This document shows positions 1 through 9,882 of a DNA stretch of 64,000 nt, one piece after another (position 1 is the first letter of the stretch; every line of letters starts with the position of its first letter). The translations under genes and the position numbers were made by a program. The DNA is taken from assembly GCF_003664995.1 (NCBI RefSeq), contig NZ_JFHL01000005.1, positions 62,001 through 126,000 on the forward strand, in the 5' to 3' direction. Origin of the DNA: Mesotoga sp. BH458_6_3_2_1 (GTDB lineage Bacteria; Thermotogota; Thermotogae; Petrotogales; Kosmotogaceae). The notes below the pieces were generated by a model. It ran no database searches, was not told where the DNA came from, and worked only from the letters and a program-made list of their open reading frames with translations.

Positions 1-537
1 TCAATGCTCTTGCTAACGAAGAGGGACGGAAGCAGACTTGTTTTATTGCTCGTGACGATTCTCTGCTGCACGGCAAGAACGGATCACGCTCTGTTTGGCG
101 CGTTGATTTACGGTCTGATGCACGGAATCGAATCACTTAGGAGAAGGCAATGGTTTGGGGCGCTATTCTCTGCGCTGCTCTTGGTAATTCCTGTGGCCGC
201 GACGGCTTTAATCAGTGTTTTTCTCTTTCCCGAAGCCGAGTACTATGTCGATCTCATTCAGTTAGAGTTCAATATTACTCATATATGGAGCTGGATCTTC
301 CCCTCGATTCTTCTTCTGTTGCCGATTGTCTTTTTCTCCCAAATCAAGCATGTCGAATTCTACAGAAAGACTTGGCCGTGGATTCCTTTCTTCGTAGCGG
401 CAAACTTTATCGTTGGAAAGACGGCCGAAGTGAGATTGTTCCTTCCCCTAGTCATTTACTCCATTCCTCTTGTCATAAGAGGCATGAACAGGTCTCTTGA
501 AGGAGAGGAGGCTTTGACGGACAGTGGGGAGGTTTGA
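1..537 (+). CDS. Multi-pass membrane protein, C-terminal part (cut by window start)
   Basis: The reading frame is open from base 1, so the start lies upstream of the window. The visible 178 or so residues contain about five hydrophobic segments. They closely match the C-terminal half of the next gene: both carry a VDLIQL motif, then an IWSWI(F/Y)P segment, a (F/Y)RKTW motif and a TAEVRLF motif near the end. The two genes are therefore tandem paralogues. I do not recognise the family; polytopic proteins of this shape are often glycosyltransferase-like or polysaccharide-related, and a Wzi-like barrel lies just downstream, but the function is unknown. Confidence 0.7.
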   Translation, partial: SMLLLTKRDGSRLVLLLVTILCCTARTDHALFGALIYGLMHGIESLRRRQWFGALFSALLLVIPVAATALISVFLFPEAEYYVDLIQLEFNITHIWSWIFPSILLLLPIVFFSQIKHVEFYRKTWPWIPFFVAANFIVGKTAEVRLFLPLVIYSIPLVIRGMNRSLEGEEALTDSGEV

Positions 538-691
538 GGAACGAGTCGGTTTTCGGCCTAATATGTTTCACAAGCTTTGCAGCAGGCAACGAAGATGAAA
601 GATCAAGACTCTATGATTTGAGAGATCCAATGGTATTATCTCTACAATCAGTAGCGAATGGCAGTCATCTGAAGAAATCCGGAGGTGAACC

Positions 692-1981
692 GTGGAAGAA
701 AAGTACAGTATTGGGCGAGGGGTTCTTCTCCTAATCATTTTTGCTTTGCTTTCCTACATATTCACATCGATGACTGTGTGGACAACTGATGGAAAGTATC
801 TCTTCGTATCAAGATATCTAAGAATCAATCAGCATAATCGTGTAATATCCGGAGAGAACTTCGCGCCCGATCAATACAGATTTGGCAGTTACTACCTTGT
901 GGAGAATCTTTTCAAATTCCTTCCCATCGAGTGGCTCGATGAAAACAGCGAAGAGCTTTCGAGGATGTTGTTGTCAAGGGACTACTGGACAGAAGAGAAG
1001 AAGGGCATGATAGACTCATACTTCCCGGTGGCCGAAAGAGAGAAACTTGTTTCGGACGGTGAGAAGGTTATCGAAGAGCTTGTCGATTCCGTAACCGGCA
1101 AGAACATTCTTCTGAACAACGCGCTCAAGGCGTTTGCGAGCAGTCTAAACTGGCAGGTGTACTTGACGGACCCTGCAACGACCGCTCTCCTTATAGGCGA
1201 AAGGTTGCCCGAAGACATCAAAAGGGCCGTGGAACTATCGAGTGATGAGAACCGGATTCTGAACGGCCATATCACGGCAAGATTCTTCTTCAACATTCTG
1301 ACGCTCATACTCCTGTACGGCTTTTGCAGAGTCTTCTCGTCGCCTTCCGAATCACTGCTGTCGACCGTGGCCTTTCAGGCCATAATGCCCCTTACGACCA
1401 TGTATTTCGGTTGGGAGACTTTTCATGGTGCGGCTCTTTTTATCGGTGGGCTGCTGTTGATAGCCAAAAGGGGCAGATTCTATCTCCTTTGCCTGTTGAT
1501 GGCACTTGGATCGCTTTTCAGACCGGACCATATGATATTTCTCTCTCTCATCTATCTACTGTTCAATTTGGAGAGCGGCCTGTCCTGGCAGAAAAGAGCG
1601 TTCATTCTGTCAAAGAGTCTAATTGCCGGCGCAATACCAGCGGTGCTGACTTTCGTCGTCAGTCGTTTTATATTCCCGGATGCGGAGTACTCGGTGGACT
1701 TGATTCAGTTAAGATACAATATGACCTATATCTGGTCATGGATTTACCCGATGATCTTTGCTTCGATTCCGCTGCTGTTTCTTAGAGAAGTGAAGCGCTG
1801 TGGCTTTTTCAGGAAGACATGGTTCTGGGTCATTCCGTTCATTGCCATGAATTTTCTCATCGCAAGGACTGCTGAAGTCAGATTGTTCACCCCGGTCATC
1901 GCTTTCTTGGCGCCGCTCATAGGGATCGGGCTGCAAAGGTTTTTTCCCGGCAGATCCATGGAGAACACGGCGATTGAATAA
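692..1981 (+). CDS. Multi-pass membrane protein, tandem paralogue of preceding gene
   Basis: 429 residues from a GTG start, chosen because GGAGGTG lies at 681-687. It has one N-terminal membrane segment (about residues 8-28), then a roughly 170-residue hydrophilic, mostly extracytoplasmic region, then about seven hydrophobic segments to the C-terminus. The second half matches the truncated gene at 1-537 through the motifs VDLIQL, IWSWI, FRKTW and TAEVRLF. No catalytic motif is obvious. A role in cell-surface polysaccharide handling is only inferred from the topology and the Wzi-like neighbour. The 154 bp between the paralogues show no further gene. Confidence 0.7.
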   Translation: MEEKYSIGRGVLLLIIFALLSYIFTSMTVWTTDGKYLFVSRYLRINQHNRVISGENFAPDQYRFGSYYLVENLFKFLPIEWLDENSEELSRMLLSRDYWTEEKKGMIDSYFPVAEREKLVSDGEKVIEELVDSVTGKNILLNNALKAFASSLNWQVYLTDPATTALLIGERLPEDIKRAVELSSDENRILNGHITARFFFNILTLILLYGFCRVFSSPSESLLSTVAFQAIMPLTTMYFGWETFHGAALFIGGLLLIAKRGRFYLLCLLMALGSLFRPDHMIFLSLIYLLFNLESGLSWQKRAFILSKSLIAGAIPAVLTFVVSRFIFPDAEYSVDLIQLRYNMTYIWSWIYPMIFASIPLLFLREVKRCGFFRKTWFWVIPFIAMNFLIARTAEVRLFTPVIAFLAPLIGIGLQRFFPGRSMENTAIE

Positions 1982-2136
1982 TCTAGGGACTCCCTGTCGA
2001 GTCCGATTATCGCGGCGTATTCTATACGACTCATTTTAGGCGGAACTGCAAGTTTTGTTTCAATCGCCTTTCGATAGAGGAATTCGGGCCCACTTATGGG
2101 ATAATCTCGTATAATCGATGGAGGAGGCTGCTCTAT

Positions 2137-3525
2137 ATGAAACGACTTCTACTGCTGTTCGTGATTGTTATTTCAGTTGCTTTGTGCGCAAAGACCGGGC
2201 TTTTTTTGAGCATTTATCCGGTTCTCTCCCTGAACAACTACACAGTTCACGATAGAGATTATCAACCTGGCTTCGATGACTTGCGCACTTACTTTTCTTA
2301 TCCGGCATTTGCATCGGCCGGCGTGGAATTTTCCGGAAGCAGTTATCGGGCATTGTTCAGGCTCGACTTCAGGCAGGACATTACCTCTTTTCTTCGAGGC
2401 AGGAGCTGGTCGAACTTTCCGATAAGGCACAACGCTTATACTCTCTACATAGATACAGATCTTCCCAGGGTCGGTTTTGCCGAGTTTGAAAATGATTTCT
2501 TGAGGATTTCTGCCGGTAAGCGAAGACTTCACTTCGGTCCCGCTACATACAATTTCGTGCTATCGGAGACCGTGCCCTATTTTGAACATCTGTGGCTCGA
2601 TCTTGGCGCGGAGGTTTTATCCGGTAAGTACTTCTACAGCTTTTTCGTCATATCTTCTGACCGATCAATCTTCGATAGCCCGAGAACTCTCATCGGCCAC
2701 AGCATCGGTTATGAGGGCAGTTCCACAAGAGTTGGTTTCGTCGAGACGAATCTCATCAGCAATACGTTTCCCGACCTGAGAGACATGAGTCCCTTCATGG
2801 TCTTTCACAACAACTACGCAAAGAACTCCAACGTCAACGCCGGCCTGTTCGTCGAATCGAGGATAGGAATTCTGGAGCTGTACGGCATGCTTTATGCCGA
2901 TGATATTTTGATCCCCGGTGATAGAACGGAAAACCCAACTTCGTTGGGATGGTATCTTGGAGGGGAAGCCGCTTTAATTGATGGAAATAGTTACGTGGGA
3001 CCAGTATTGTGGGACGAACAGTTCGGTCTCGGGGAGAAGACTCTTTTCAAAGAATCGGGGGGTTTGAAGCTGAAGTACGAGCACTATCACAGCACCCCGT
3101 ATCTCTATAATAGAGAGTTTGAGGAAGGAAAGTACATAAACCCGATCCGCTTCAACGCAGACGACATAGAGGGGGGGGCGTACCTTGTAATAAACGGCTT
3201 CTACGGGTTTCCGTACGGTCCCGATATCTCACTTGACCTTCTAGCCCTTTCTTATGAAACACGTAGGATTTTCACGGAATTGCGTATTGAATACATAAGG
3301 CAGGGTTCCTACAGGATAGAAGATTTCTACGGTGAACCGTTTGAATTTGACTGGTACAGACTCGCACAACCGATCACCGGAAAAGCGAGGCTCTCTCTGA
3401 ACTTCCATTACAGCCCTGATGAAAAGCAGGAGGTCACCCTCTCTGCTTCTATGGCATTGGGCGGAAAATCGGAATTCAGTCTAAAAATAGGTTACGGGAG
3501 ACTCTTCAACTTCCTGGAGTTCTGA
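2137..3525 (+). CDS. Wzi-like capsule-assembly outer-membrane beta-barrel
   Basis: 462 residues with a Sec signal peptide (about 1-18, ending LCAKT) and an ATG placed 10 bases after GGAGGAGG. The body is rich in alternating aromatic and polar strands and ends in F, as expected for an outer-membrane barrel. The stretch GKRRLHFGPATYNFVLS followed by PYFEHLWLDL resembles the conserved core of capsule-assembly Wzi proteins (G-R-x-x-x-x-x-GPG, LLLS, PP-x-x-L). Length fits the Wzi family (about 450-500 residues). In Thermotogota it would sit in the outer toga envelope. A TATAAT at 2110-2115 may be its -10 box, but no good -35 was found. Confidence 0.6.
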   Translation: MKRLLLLFVIVISVALCAKTGLFLSIYPVLSLNNYTVHDRDYQPGFDDLRTYFSYPAFASAGVEFSGSSYRALFRLDFRQDITSFLRGRSWSNFPIRHNAYTLYIDTDLPRVGFAEFENDFLRISAGKRRLHFGPATYNFVLSETVPYFEHLWLDLGAEVLSGKYFYSFFVISSDRSIFDSPRTLIGHSIGYEGSSTRVGFVETNLISNTFPDLRDMSPFMVFHNNYAKNSNVNAGLFVESRIGILELYGMLYADDILIPGDRTENPTSLGWYLGGEAALIDGNSYVGPVLWDEQFGLGEKTLFKESGGLKLKYEHYHSTPYLYNREFEEGKYINPIRFNADDIEGGAYLVINGFYGFPYGPDISLDLLALSYETRRIFTELRIEYIRQGSYRIEDFYGEPFEFDWYRLAQPITGKARLSLNFHYSPDEKQEVTLSASMALGGKSEFSLKIGYGRLFNFLEF

Positions 3526-3543
3526 GCCTCTTGCTTGTAAAGT

Positions 3544-4362
3544 CTATTTTTCGAACGAAGCCATCGAGAATTTCTCATTGCCTTTGTTTAACCAATGCGC
3601 TTCAAATATCTTCAGATCTTCTTCCAAAGATAACCTGAAACTCTCTTCGCATGATCCGAAGAAGTCGATCGGGCTCACAGAAATGAAGCCTTTGTTCACG
3701 TTCACGTAGTCGAGATCCTCCTCATGGGAATCGTGAAGGATCTCTTTCTGCATCCAGAACTCCTCTTCACCCCATTCGTTGACTTTCTTGTCGAACCAGC
3801 GCCTTTTTATGAGACCGCCCGGTCTCGTGCAACTGATTCCCCGGATCTTGTCTCTTGGTATCGCAGGCACGTTAACGTTAAGAACGGTATGTCTCGGGAG
3901 CTTGTTCCAGTTGTACTCCCTGACAAAGTTCTCAGAAAAGTCTACCGCTGCGATGAAGTCTGCATTCTCCTCACTTACTATAGAGATCGCCATCGCCGGG
4001 ATACCCTGAGTTCTCGCTTCGAGCGCTGCAGAAAGCGTACCGGAATATCTTATGTCCACACCAAGATTCTGGCCGTGATTGATTCCGCTTACAACGAGGT
4101 CGAAGCTGTTGATACCCTTGATTGTAGTCGCTGCAATAACACAGTCGGCCGGTGTCCCGCTAGTACAGAACGAGGAAACATTCTCTATAGTATTTGTTTC
4201 CCGTATCCTCACTGGAGTCAACCAGGTTATCGAGTGACTTACCCCGCTTCGATTGCTCTCGGGCGCAAATATCGTTACTTCGTGAGACCTTGAGAGTCTC
4301 TTTGCTAGAGATCTTATTCCAGTCGCCTGGATTCCATCATCGTTAGTCAAAAGTATTTTCAA
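3544..4362 (-). CDS. surE: 5'/3'-nucleotidase SurE
   Basis: 272 residues, starting with TTG after GGTGGTGAA. The N-terminal NDDG metal-binding motif (residues 7-10), the SGINHG motif near residue 92 with the metal-ligand Asn, and the GTPADCV segment are the family hallmarks. SurE is a metal-dependent cytoplasmic phosphatase acting on nucleoside 5'- and 3'-monophosphates. It lies 67 bp downstream of the purine-type operon on the same strand. It could therefore supply nucleosides from nucleotides to that pathway, though surE is a common stand-alone housekeeping gene. Confidence 0.92.
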   Translation of the reverse strand: MKILLTNDDGIQATGIRSLAKRLSRSHEVTIFAPESNRSGVSHSITWLTPVRIRETNTIENVSSFCTSGTPADCVIAATTIKGINSFDLVVSGINHGQNLGVDIRYSGTLSAALEARTQGIPAMAISIVSEENADFIAAVDFSENFVREYNWNKLPRHTVLNVNVPAIPRDKIRGISCTRPGGLIKRRWFDKKVNEWGEEEFWMQKEILHDSHEEDLDYVNVNKGFISVSPIDFFGSCEESFRLSLEEDLKIFEAHWLNKGNEKFSMASFEK

Positions 4363-4429
4363 AAGAATTCACCACCATTCATATTGTAACGTAGATTTCG
4401 AATTCTTTCCCGGTCTCGGTTATGAAGAT

Positions 4430-6481
4430 TCAATCGTACTCTATTCCCTGATCCCGGAGATTCGAGCTGTAGATAAGTTTTAATGAGCTTCTGAAGAATA
4501 GCAACAGCGGTAATATCCCGATTATTGAGGCGGCTCCAAAGAGATTCCAGGAGGTGTAGAAGCTTCTGACTTCTCCCACATAGCCGTAGATTTTCAGCGA
4601 GAAAGGCATAAGCTCCTGGCTGTTCAGCAGAATCAAAGGCATACTGAATGAGTTAAACGACGAAACGAGAACGTATGTAAGCAGGCCGCCAATTACGGGT
4701 AATGAAAGAGGAATCACAATTCTCAAGAAATAGCCTATTTCCGACAATCCTTCAATCAGAGAGACTTCCCGAAGCTCCTTTGGAATCGAGGAAAAAAACG
4801 AACCGAGAAGCAGTATTGTGAGAGGGAGCGACTGGATACAAACGACCATTCCTACACCAAAGAGACTGTCCGTAATTCCCAGTCTTTCGAAGACGAAATA
4901 CATTGGAAGCAATGTATGCATTCCAGTGTACAGGCTTCCGAAAAGTATCACCGCGGCTATTCCGTTAACAAAGGGAGTTCTCTTTGTTGCGAGGAGGTAT
5001 GAAAAGGGAATTCCCGCCAGAAGCACCATGACAAAAGCCCAGAAAGAGACTCCGATCGTATTGAAGATATTTGACAGAAGTCCGTCCGAGAGGACTCTCG
5101 AATAGTTCGAGAGGGTCGGCATGGTTAAAGAAGGCAGTATACTGGAGTCGGAAGCAAAAGAGAGAAAGAGGATATACAGTACCACAACGGCTGTGGGAAG
5201 CAGACAGACCGTTACTAGAACTCTCTTCAGCCATTCGGGCACCGAAAAATCAAATTGCGGGAGTCTGTATCTCAAAGAGAAAAGGATCAACGGCACGCTC
5301 AGCAGCGACGCAGGGATGATTCCGCTTATACCGCTCTGTGCCACACTGAAGATACTCAACATAACTTCGTACATCAGGAGAATGCCTACAAGTCTCCGGA
5401 AGCTCTTCTTGAAGCGGGGTATTATCAGAGGGAGAATCGCGTAGCCTGTAACTATGGGAATTATGTACCAGTTCCAGCCGGTCAGAAGCCCGAGAAAGAC
5501 ATGGGCGGCGCTGCTAAGAAAGAGAACCTGCCTGTGCCTCCTGGGAACCTCGCTTCTCGAGAAGAGAGCGCCAAGGATCCAGATGATCGCAAAGATGCCC
5601 ACGAACACTGCGTAGGCAGAGAGAAGTCCGTAATCCTTTGCAGTGTTGAACTTTCTGAACAGCACTATTCCCAGAAAGGTTGTTGAACCGGTAAGAGTCT
5701 GCGGTGTGAACCCTTCGGGTAGCAGAGGACCGTTTCCCGTCATAAGGAAGACCGAAGTGAATTCCTTCATCGATCTCGCCAGCTGGAACAGGAAATAGGG
5801 AATCAGCAGATACCGTATCTCTCCAAAGAGTATGTTTGAAGTAGCTACGTCTCCCGTTCCATCGATCTTCATTACATCGTCCAGTTCTCTGGAGACTCTT
5901 CCAAGCATGCCCAGAATGACCATTGTCGAAAGCGGTATCGAAAGCCACACGCTCACCAGAAGGGAGGAAGCGAATGCATGGAAGGCATTCAGTGTCACGT
6001 CTATCTCCGTTCCCAAAAGAGTGTTCAATAAAGAATATCCACCGTATCCCTGGACGAAGGCCCTCCACCCGGAAACGGTTATGAAGGAAGGTATGAACCA
6101 GCCGACCCCCAGCAGAAGAAGAGCCGCCTTACTACGTCTTGTCTCCTTTCTCAGTCTGAGAGCGATGAAGAAGGATATCGAGATCTCCAGTGTCGTCTTG
6201 AGAGTTGACCACAAAGCCGTCAGTCTTAAGGAAAGCTTGAAGCCTGAATCTCGAATCACTGCTTCGTAGTTCTTCAGACCGACCAAAACCGGAGCCGTTT
6301 GGAAGACTCCATATTCTGTGAAGGAGACATAGAGAGCCCACGCTATCGGCGCAACGGTAGCAATTGACAGAATAAAAGCTACCGGAAGCGCCATGGGCCA
6401 CTTTCTTCTCAAGATGAAGGGAAGCAGGCCCAGGGCAAAGAAAATCGGTATTACAACCGACATATCACCAAACAGATTCAA
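4430..6481 (-). CDS. ABC importer permease, two permease domains fused in one chain
   Basis: 683 residues with two binding-protein-dependent transport domains in tandem (about 80-310 and 430-675). Each has an EAA-type cytoplasmic loop: RELDDVMKIDGTGD at about 198-211 and KELREVSLIEGLSE at about 568-581, each followed by a proline-containing membrane segment. Normally these are two proteins; fused pairs are known in the ferric-iron/phosphonate/thiamine permease group (FbpB type, usually about 500-550 residues), and this one is longer because of extra membrane segments in the middle. It overlaps the binding-protein gene by 17 bp and ends the purine-type operon. No ATPase is encoded beside it. 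Confidence 0.85.
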   Translation of the reverse strand: MNLFGDMSVVIPIFFALGLLPFILRRKWPMALPVAFILSIATVAPIAWALYVSFTEYGVFQTAPVLVGLKNYEAVIRDSGFKLSLRLTALWSTLKTTLEISISFFIALRLRKETRRSKAALLLLGVGWFIPSFITVSGWRAFVQGYGGYSLLNTLLGTEIDVTLNAFHAFASSLLVSVWLSIPLSTMVILGMLGRVSRELDDVMKIDGTGDVATSNILFGEIRYLLIPYFLFQLARSMKEFTSVFLMTGNGPLLPEGFTPQTLTGSTTFLGIVLFRKFNTAKDYGLLSAYAVFVGIFAIIWILGALFSRSEVPRRHRQVLFLSSAAHVFLGLLTGWNWYIIPIVTGYAILPLIIPRFKKSFRRLVGILLMYEVMLSIFSVAQSGISGIIPASLLSVPLILFSLRYRLPQFDFSVPEWLKRVLVTVCLLPTAVVVLYILFLSFASDSSILPSLTMPTLSNYSRVLSDGLLSNIFNTIGVSFWAFVMVLLAGIPFSYLLATKRTPFVNGIAAVILFGSLYTGMHTLLPMYFVFERLGITDSLFGVGMVVCIQSLPLTILLLGSFFSSIPKELREVSLIEGLSEIGYFLRIVIPLSLPVIGGLLTYVLVSSFNSFSMPLILLNSQELMPFSLKIYGYVGEVRSFYTSWNLFGAASIIGILPLLLFFRSSLKLIYSSNLRDQGIEYD

Positions 6482-7568
6482 TATACGACTGCGCGCCTTT
6501 TAGGGCTTGATCGACTGTCATAGCGCCACTATATATAGCCTGCAAAGCTGGTTCCAGGGCTTCAAACAAAAGGGATTGGTACCCGGGACGATTGGGCATA
6601 AATCTTCCTTCGTCTATGATCTCTTCCAGTTCGGGAAGCCAGTCGGAACGGAATAGGGGATATTTGTCGCACTGAACGAAAAACTCCCTGCTGTGCTCGT
6701 TGAGGAAGTTTATGAAACTGAGACACTGGTCGCGGGTTTCTCCGTTGAAAAGAGCAAAGCCCTTCGAGTCTATTACACCTTTGATCTCTACGCCCTCGAG
6801 ATCGGGAAAAGGCACCATTGCGAATTTCGGCCCCTTCTCTCTGAATTTCTCGGCCATATAGCTTCCCTGGAGCATTATCCCGATTTTTCCCTGTCTGAAG
6901 AGACCATTCATTGCAGCTCTCTCTAGCCTCGAGATAGTCCCTTCGTCAAAGTATTTCATAACCTTCGATACAGCTTCTATGCTTCCTTGAGATCCCACAA
7001 GAAGATTTTCCGTCTCTTCCTCGGATTGCAGGGCCGAAACGTATGGAAACATTACGTAAGGGGATGTGAAATCGAATGCTATCGGGTAATCGACAACGCC
7101 GGCGAGCCTTTCTTCTATCAGTTCGAATTGAGAAAAGTCAAGTCCTTCTTCGAGATTCAATCCAGCTTGCTCAAACGCGTCGATATTGACAAAGGCAACC
7201 TGACTGTCCGCATAGTAGGGAACTGCTCCGACAACACCGTTCCAGATATATGGACTGAGATATCTTTCCGGGTAGTCTTTAAGCGCATCTTCCGAAATAG
7301 GGAGGCTCTTGTCTGAAGAGGCTACATCCCCTATATATGTATCTTTTATCAAAGCGGCATCGGGCAGATCACCTGTCTTCAGACTGATATTCAGCTTTTC
7401 CTCGATCTTGGGGAAGTAAACGATCTCTACAGGTATGCCTGTCTGGTTATAGAAATCGTCCGCAGCCTGTCTGTAGAAGGCCTCGCCTTCCCAGCTCACC
7501 CAGAAAGTTATGCTTAAGGCTGCCGAACAGAGCAATACAGCAAGTGCAGATGCAAGTAACTTCTTCAT
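6465..7568 (-). CDS. Extracellular solute-binding protein (family 1 type)
   Basis: 367 residues with a signal peptide (about 1-19) and the typical early motif ITFWVSWEG. GGAGG lies just before the ATG, inside the end of the molybdenum hydroxylase gene, and only 1 bp separates the two genes, so they are surely co-transcribed. The fold is that of family 1 binding proteins, which carry sugars, polyamines, iron or other solutes, so the ligand cannot be read from the sequence. Context suggests a purine, urate or a related nitrogen compound. No lipobox Cys is seen, so the protein is probably periplasmic. Confidence 0.85.
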   Translation of the reverse strand: MKKLLASALAVLLCSAALSITFWVSWEGEAFYRQAADDFYNQTGIPVEIVYFPKIEEKLNISLKTGDLPDAALIKDTYIGDVASSDKSLPISEDALKDYPERYLSPYIWNGVVGAVPYYADSQVAFVNIDAFEQAGLNLEEGLDFSQFELIEERLAGVVDYPIAFDFTSPYVMFPYVSALQSEEETENLLVGSQGSIEAVSKVMKYFDEGTISRLERAAMNGLFRQGKIGIMLQGSYMAEKFREKGPKFAMVPFPDLEGVEIKGVIDSKGFALFNGETRDQCLSFINFLNEHSREFFVQCDKYPLFRSDWLPELEEIIDEGRFMPNRPGYQSLLFEALEPALQAIYSGAMTVDQALKGAQSYIESVW

Positions 7569-7569
7569 T

Positions 7570-9882
7570 TCATACCTCCATACTCAGTATCTCGAAAAGA
7601 ACCCGTTCACTCTTGAAAGGAGCGTGTCGCAGGCGGATGCCGGTAGCGTCGAAAATCGCGTTGGCTATTGCAGGAATCGGCGTGTCTATTCCGATTTCGC
7701 CAATGCTCTTCGCCCCAAAGGGGCCCGTCGGTTCGTAACTGTCTACGAGTCCGCAGGTAAGCTTTCCGTAATCCATCCTCGAAGGAACTTTATAGGTGAA
7801 GAAATCATTTGTCAGCATTCTTCCGTTCTTTGCGTATATTATGTCTTCGTATAATGCCCACCCAATACCCTGCATCGAGGCTCCTTCGAGCTGACCCATC
7901 GCCTGAATTGGATTCAACGCAAGACCGCAATCGGCGTAGGAAACGTAATTGATCAGGGTGATCTTGCCGGTGTCTGTGTCGACTTCAACCTCTGCGAAAC
8001 TTGCCGCGAATGGCGGGGGAGACTCTTCGCCGACATAGGATGCCGACTCGGAAATCTGCTGCTGGTTGAACGTGTACATGTGCATAGTACAGAGTTCCGA
8101 TAGCGATACGGAAGAACCGTCTTTTCCTCTGATCACTCCGGATTCGAGCGTAAGTTCCGATCGATCCCTTTCCAGATACTCGGCCGCAAGATCAAGTACC
8201 TTTTCCTTTACCTTCTCTGCGGCGAGCCTGACGGCGTTTCCAGAGACATATGTGGTGCTGGAGGCGTATGCACCGACGTCAAAAGGAGTAAGGTCCGTAT
8301 CCGAGGAATATACGACGATCTTATCGAGAGGAACGGTTAACACCTCGGCGGCTATCTGACCGAGAATAGTGTCGCTTCCAGTGCCGAGGTCCGTAGCTCC
8401 CACGAGAAGATTGAATGAACCGTCTTCATTCATTTTGATGGTCGCCGCCCCCATATCGATCTTCGGGATTCCCGAGCCCTGCATTGCAAGCGCACATCCC
8501 ACGCCACGAACCTTCGTTCCGTTTTTCGTCTTCTTTCCCCGTTTGCTATCCCAGTCGATTGCCTTTTTTCCGAGATCGATGCACTCCTGAAGCTTACAGC
8601 TCCTCATGATCTGCGGAACCCCTTCTCTTCCTTCTCCCATGATTTCGAATATTGGAGAGGTCTCGCCCTCTCTTATGGAGTTCATCTCTTTGAGCTTCAG
8701 CGGATCCATTTTCATCTCGTGGGCCAGTTCGTCGATCGCGCAATCAAGCGGGAAAAGTCCCTGGGGCGCTCCATACCCTCTATATGCCCCCGCGGGAGGA
8801 AGGTTTGTGTAGACTATGTCGCCTCCGAAATGAACGGCGTCCACCTTGTTGTAAAGAGGCAGTGTCTTTGAACCGGCGACCATGAACGTAGTGAGACAGT
8901 GTTCTCCATATGCACCCGTGTTCGATATGCCTTGCAGCGATATGGCTCTGATTTTTCCATCTTTCGTTGCGCCGACGGCGACATCGAAACTCATTTCGTG
9001 GCGAATATTGGTTCCCATTGAGACTTCTTCCCTGCCGCAAACGATTCTTGCGGGCATTCCTGTCTTGATAGTTACGAGAGCCGCATAAGGTTCAACGATA
9101 ATAGACTGCTTGCCTCCAAAACCTCCGCCGATTCTCGGTTTTATCACACGAATATCCGCAATTGGCTTTTTCAATATGCGGGAAAGGATTCTCCTGCAAT
9201 GGAACGGCACCTGAGTTGAAGAAACGACGATAAGTCTTCCAACAGAGTCAAAATAAGTCAGAGCGTTGTGTGGCTCCAGCGCGGCATGAAGCTGTGTATC
9301 TACGTGATAGGTCTTCCTCAAGACAAAATCGCAGCTTTCCAGAGTCTTCTCCACATCGCCAATATCCATCACAAAGTGAGCGGCTATGTTTCTTGATTTA
9401 TCGAAGACGCCTGAGCAATCTTCTTCGTCATGAATTACTGGAGCTCCCTCATTCGACGCCTCTCTCATATCGAAGACCGGATCGAGAATTTCATATTCGA
9501 CCTTGATGTTCTTCACGGCCTCTCTTGCGGCCTTTTCGCTTTTTGCAGCCACAACAGCCACCACGTCTCCAACGTACCTTACCTTGCTATCCAGAAGATA
9601 AGTATCGTAGGGAGAAGGCTCCGGATATCCCTGACCGGCCCTTGTGAAAGGTATTCTATCGATATCTTTGAATGTGAAGACGCCGACTACATCGTGAATC
9701 GCCTCGGCCTGTCCGGTATCAATGCTCTTGATTTGAGCGTGGGCATGTGGCGAGCGCAAAAGCTTCACCACAAGAGCGTCAGGCGCATCGTAGTCGGGAG
9801 TGTACACCGGTTTTCCCCTAACGAGTGCCAGGCCGTCGACTTTCTTTTCTGGCCTTCCTACCGTTTTGAAGTGTTCACTCAT
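7570..9882 (-). CDS. Molybdenum hydroxylase, molybdopterin-binding large subunit (xanthine dehydrogenase family)
   Basis: 770 residues from the ATG at 9882, preferred over a GTG at 9891 because GGAGAGG fits it better. Family motifs are visible: GGGFGGKQ near 255, AYRGYGAPQ near 370 and GPFGAKSIGEIG near 730, whose Glu is the catalytic base of the family. With the 2Fe-2S and FAD subunits just upstream it would form a three-subunit hydroxylase that oxidises purines (for example hypoxanthine or xanthine) using water as oxygen source. It is the only large subunit in the cluster, although two FAD and two iron-sulfur subunits are present. Cytoplasmic. Substrate identity is inferred from context. 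Confidence 0.9.
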   Translation of the reverse strand: MSEHFKTVGRPEKKVDGLALVRGKPVYTPDYDAPDALVVKLLRSPHAHAQIKSIDTGQAEAIHDVVGVFTFKDIDRIPFTRAGQGYPEPSPYDTYLLDSKVRYVGDVVAVVAAKSEKAAREAVKNIKVEYEILDPVFDMREASNEGAPVIHDEEDCSGVFDKSRNIAAHFVMDIGDVEKTLESCDFVLRKTYHVDTQLHAALEPHNALTYFDSVGRLIVVSSTQVPFHCRRILSRILKKPIADIRVIKPRIGGGFGGKQSIIVEPYAALVTIKTGMPARIVCGREEVSMGTNIRHEMSFDVAVGATKDGKIRAISLQGISNTGAYGEHCLTTFMVAGSKTLPLYNKVDAVHFGGDIVYTNLPPAGAYRGYGAPQGLFPLDCAIDELAHEMKMDPLKLKEMNSIREGETSPIFEIMGEGREGVPQIMRSCKLQECIDLGKKAIDWDSKRGKKTKNGTKVRGVGCALAMQGSGIPKIDMGAATIKMNEDGSFNLLVGATDLGTGSDTILGQIAAEVLTVPLDKIVVYSSDTDLTPFDVGAYASSTTYVSGNAVRLAAEKVKEKVLDLAAEYLERDRSELTLESGVIRGKDGSSVSLSELCTMHMYTFNQQQISESASYVGEESPPPFAASFAEVEVDTDTGKITLINYVSYADCGLALNPIQAMGQLEGASMQGIGWALYEDIIYAKNGRMLTNDFFTYKVPSRMDYGKLTCGLVDSYEPTGPFGAKSIGEIGIDTPIPAIANAIFDATGIRLRHAPFKSERVLFEILSMEV

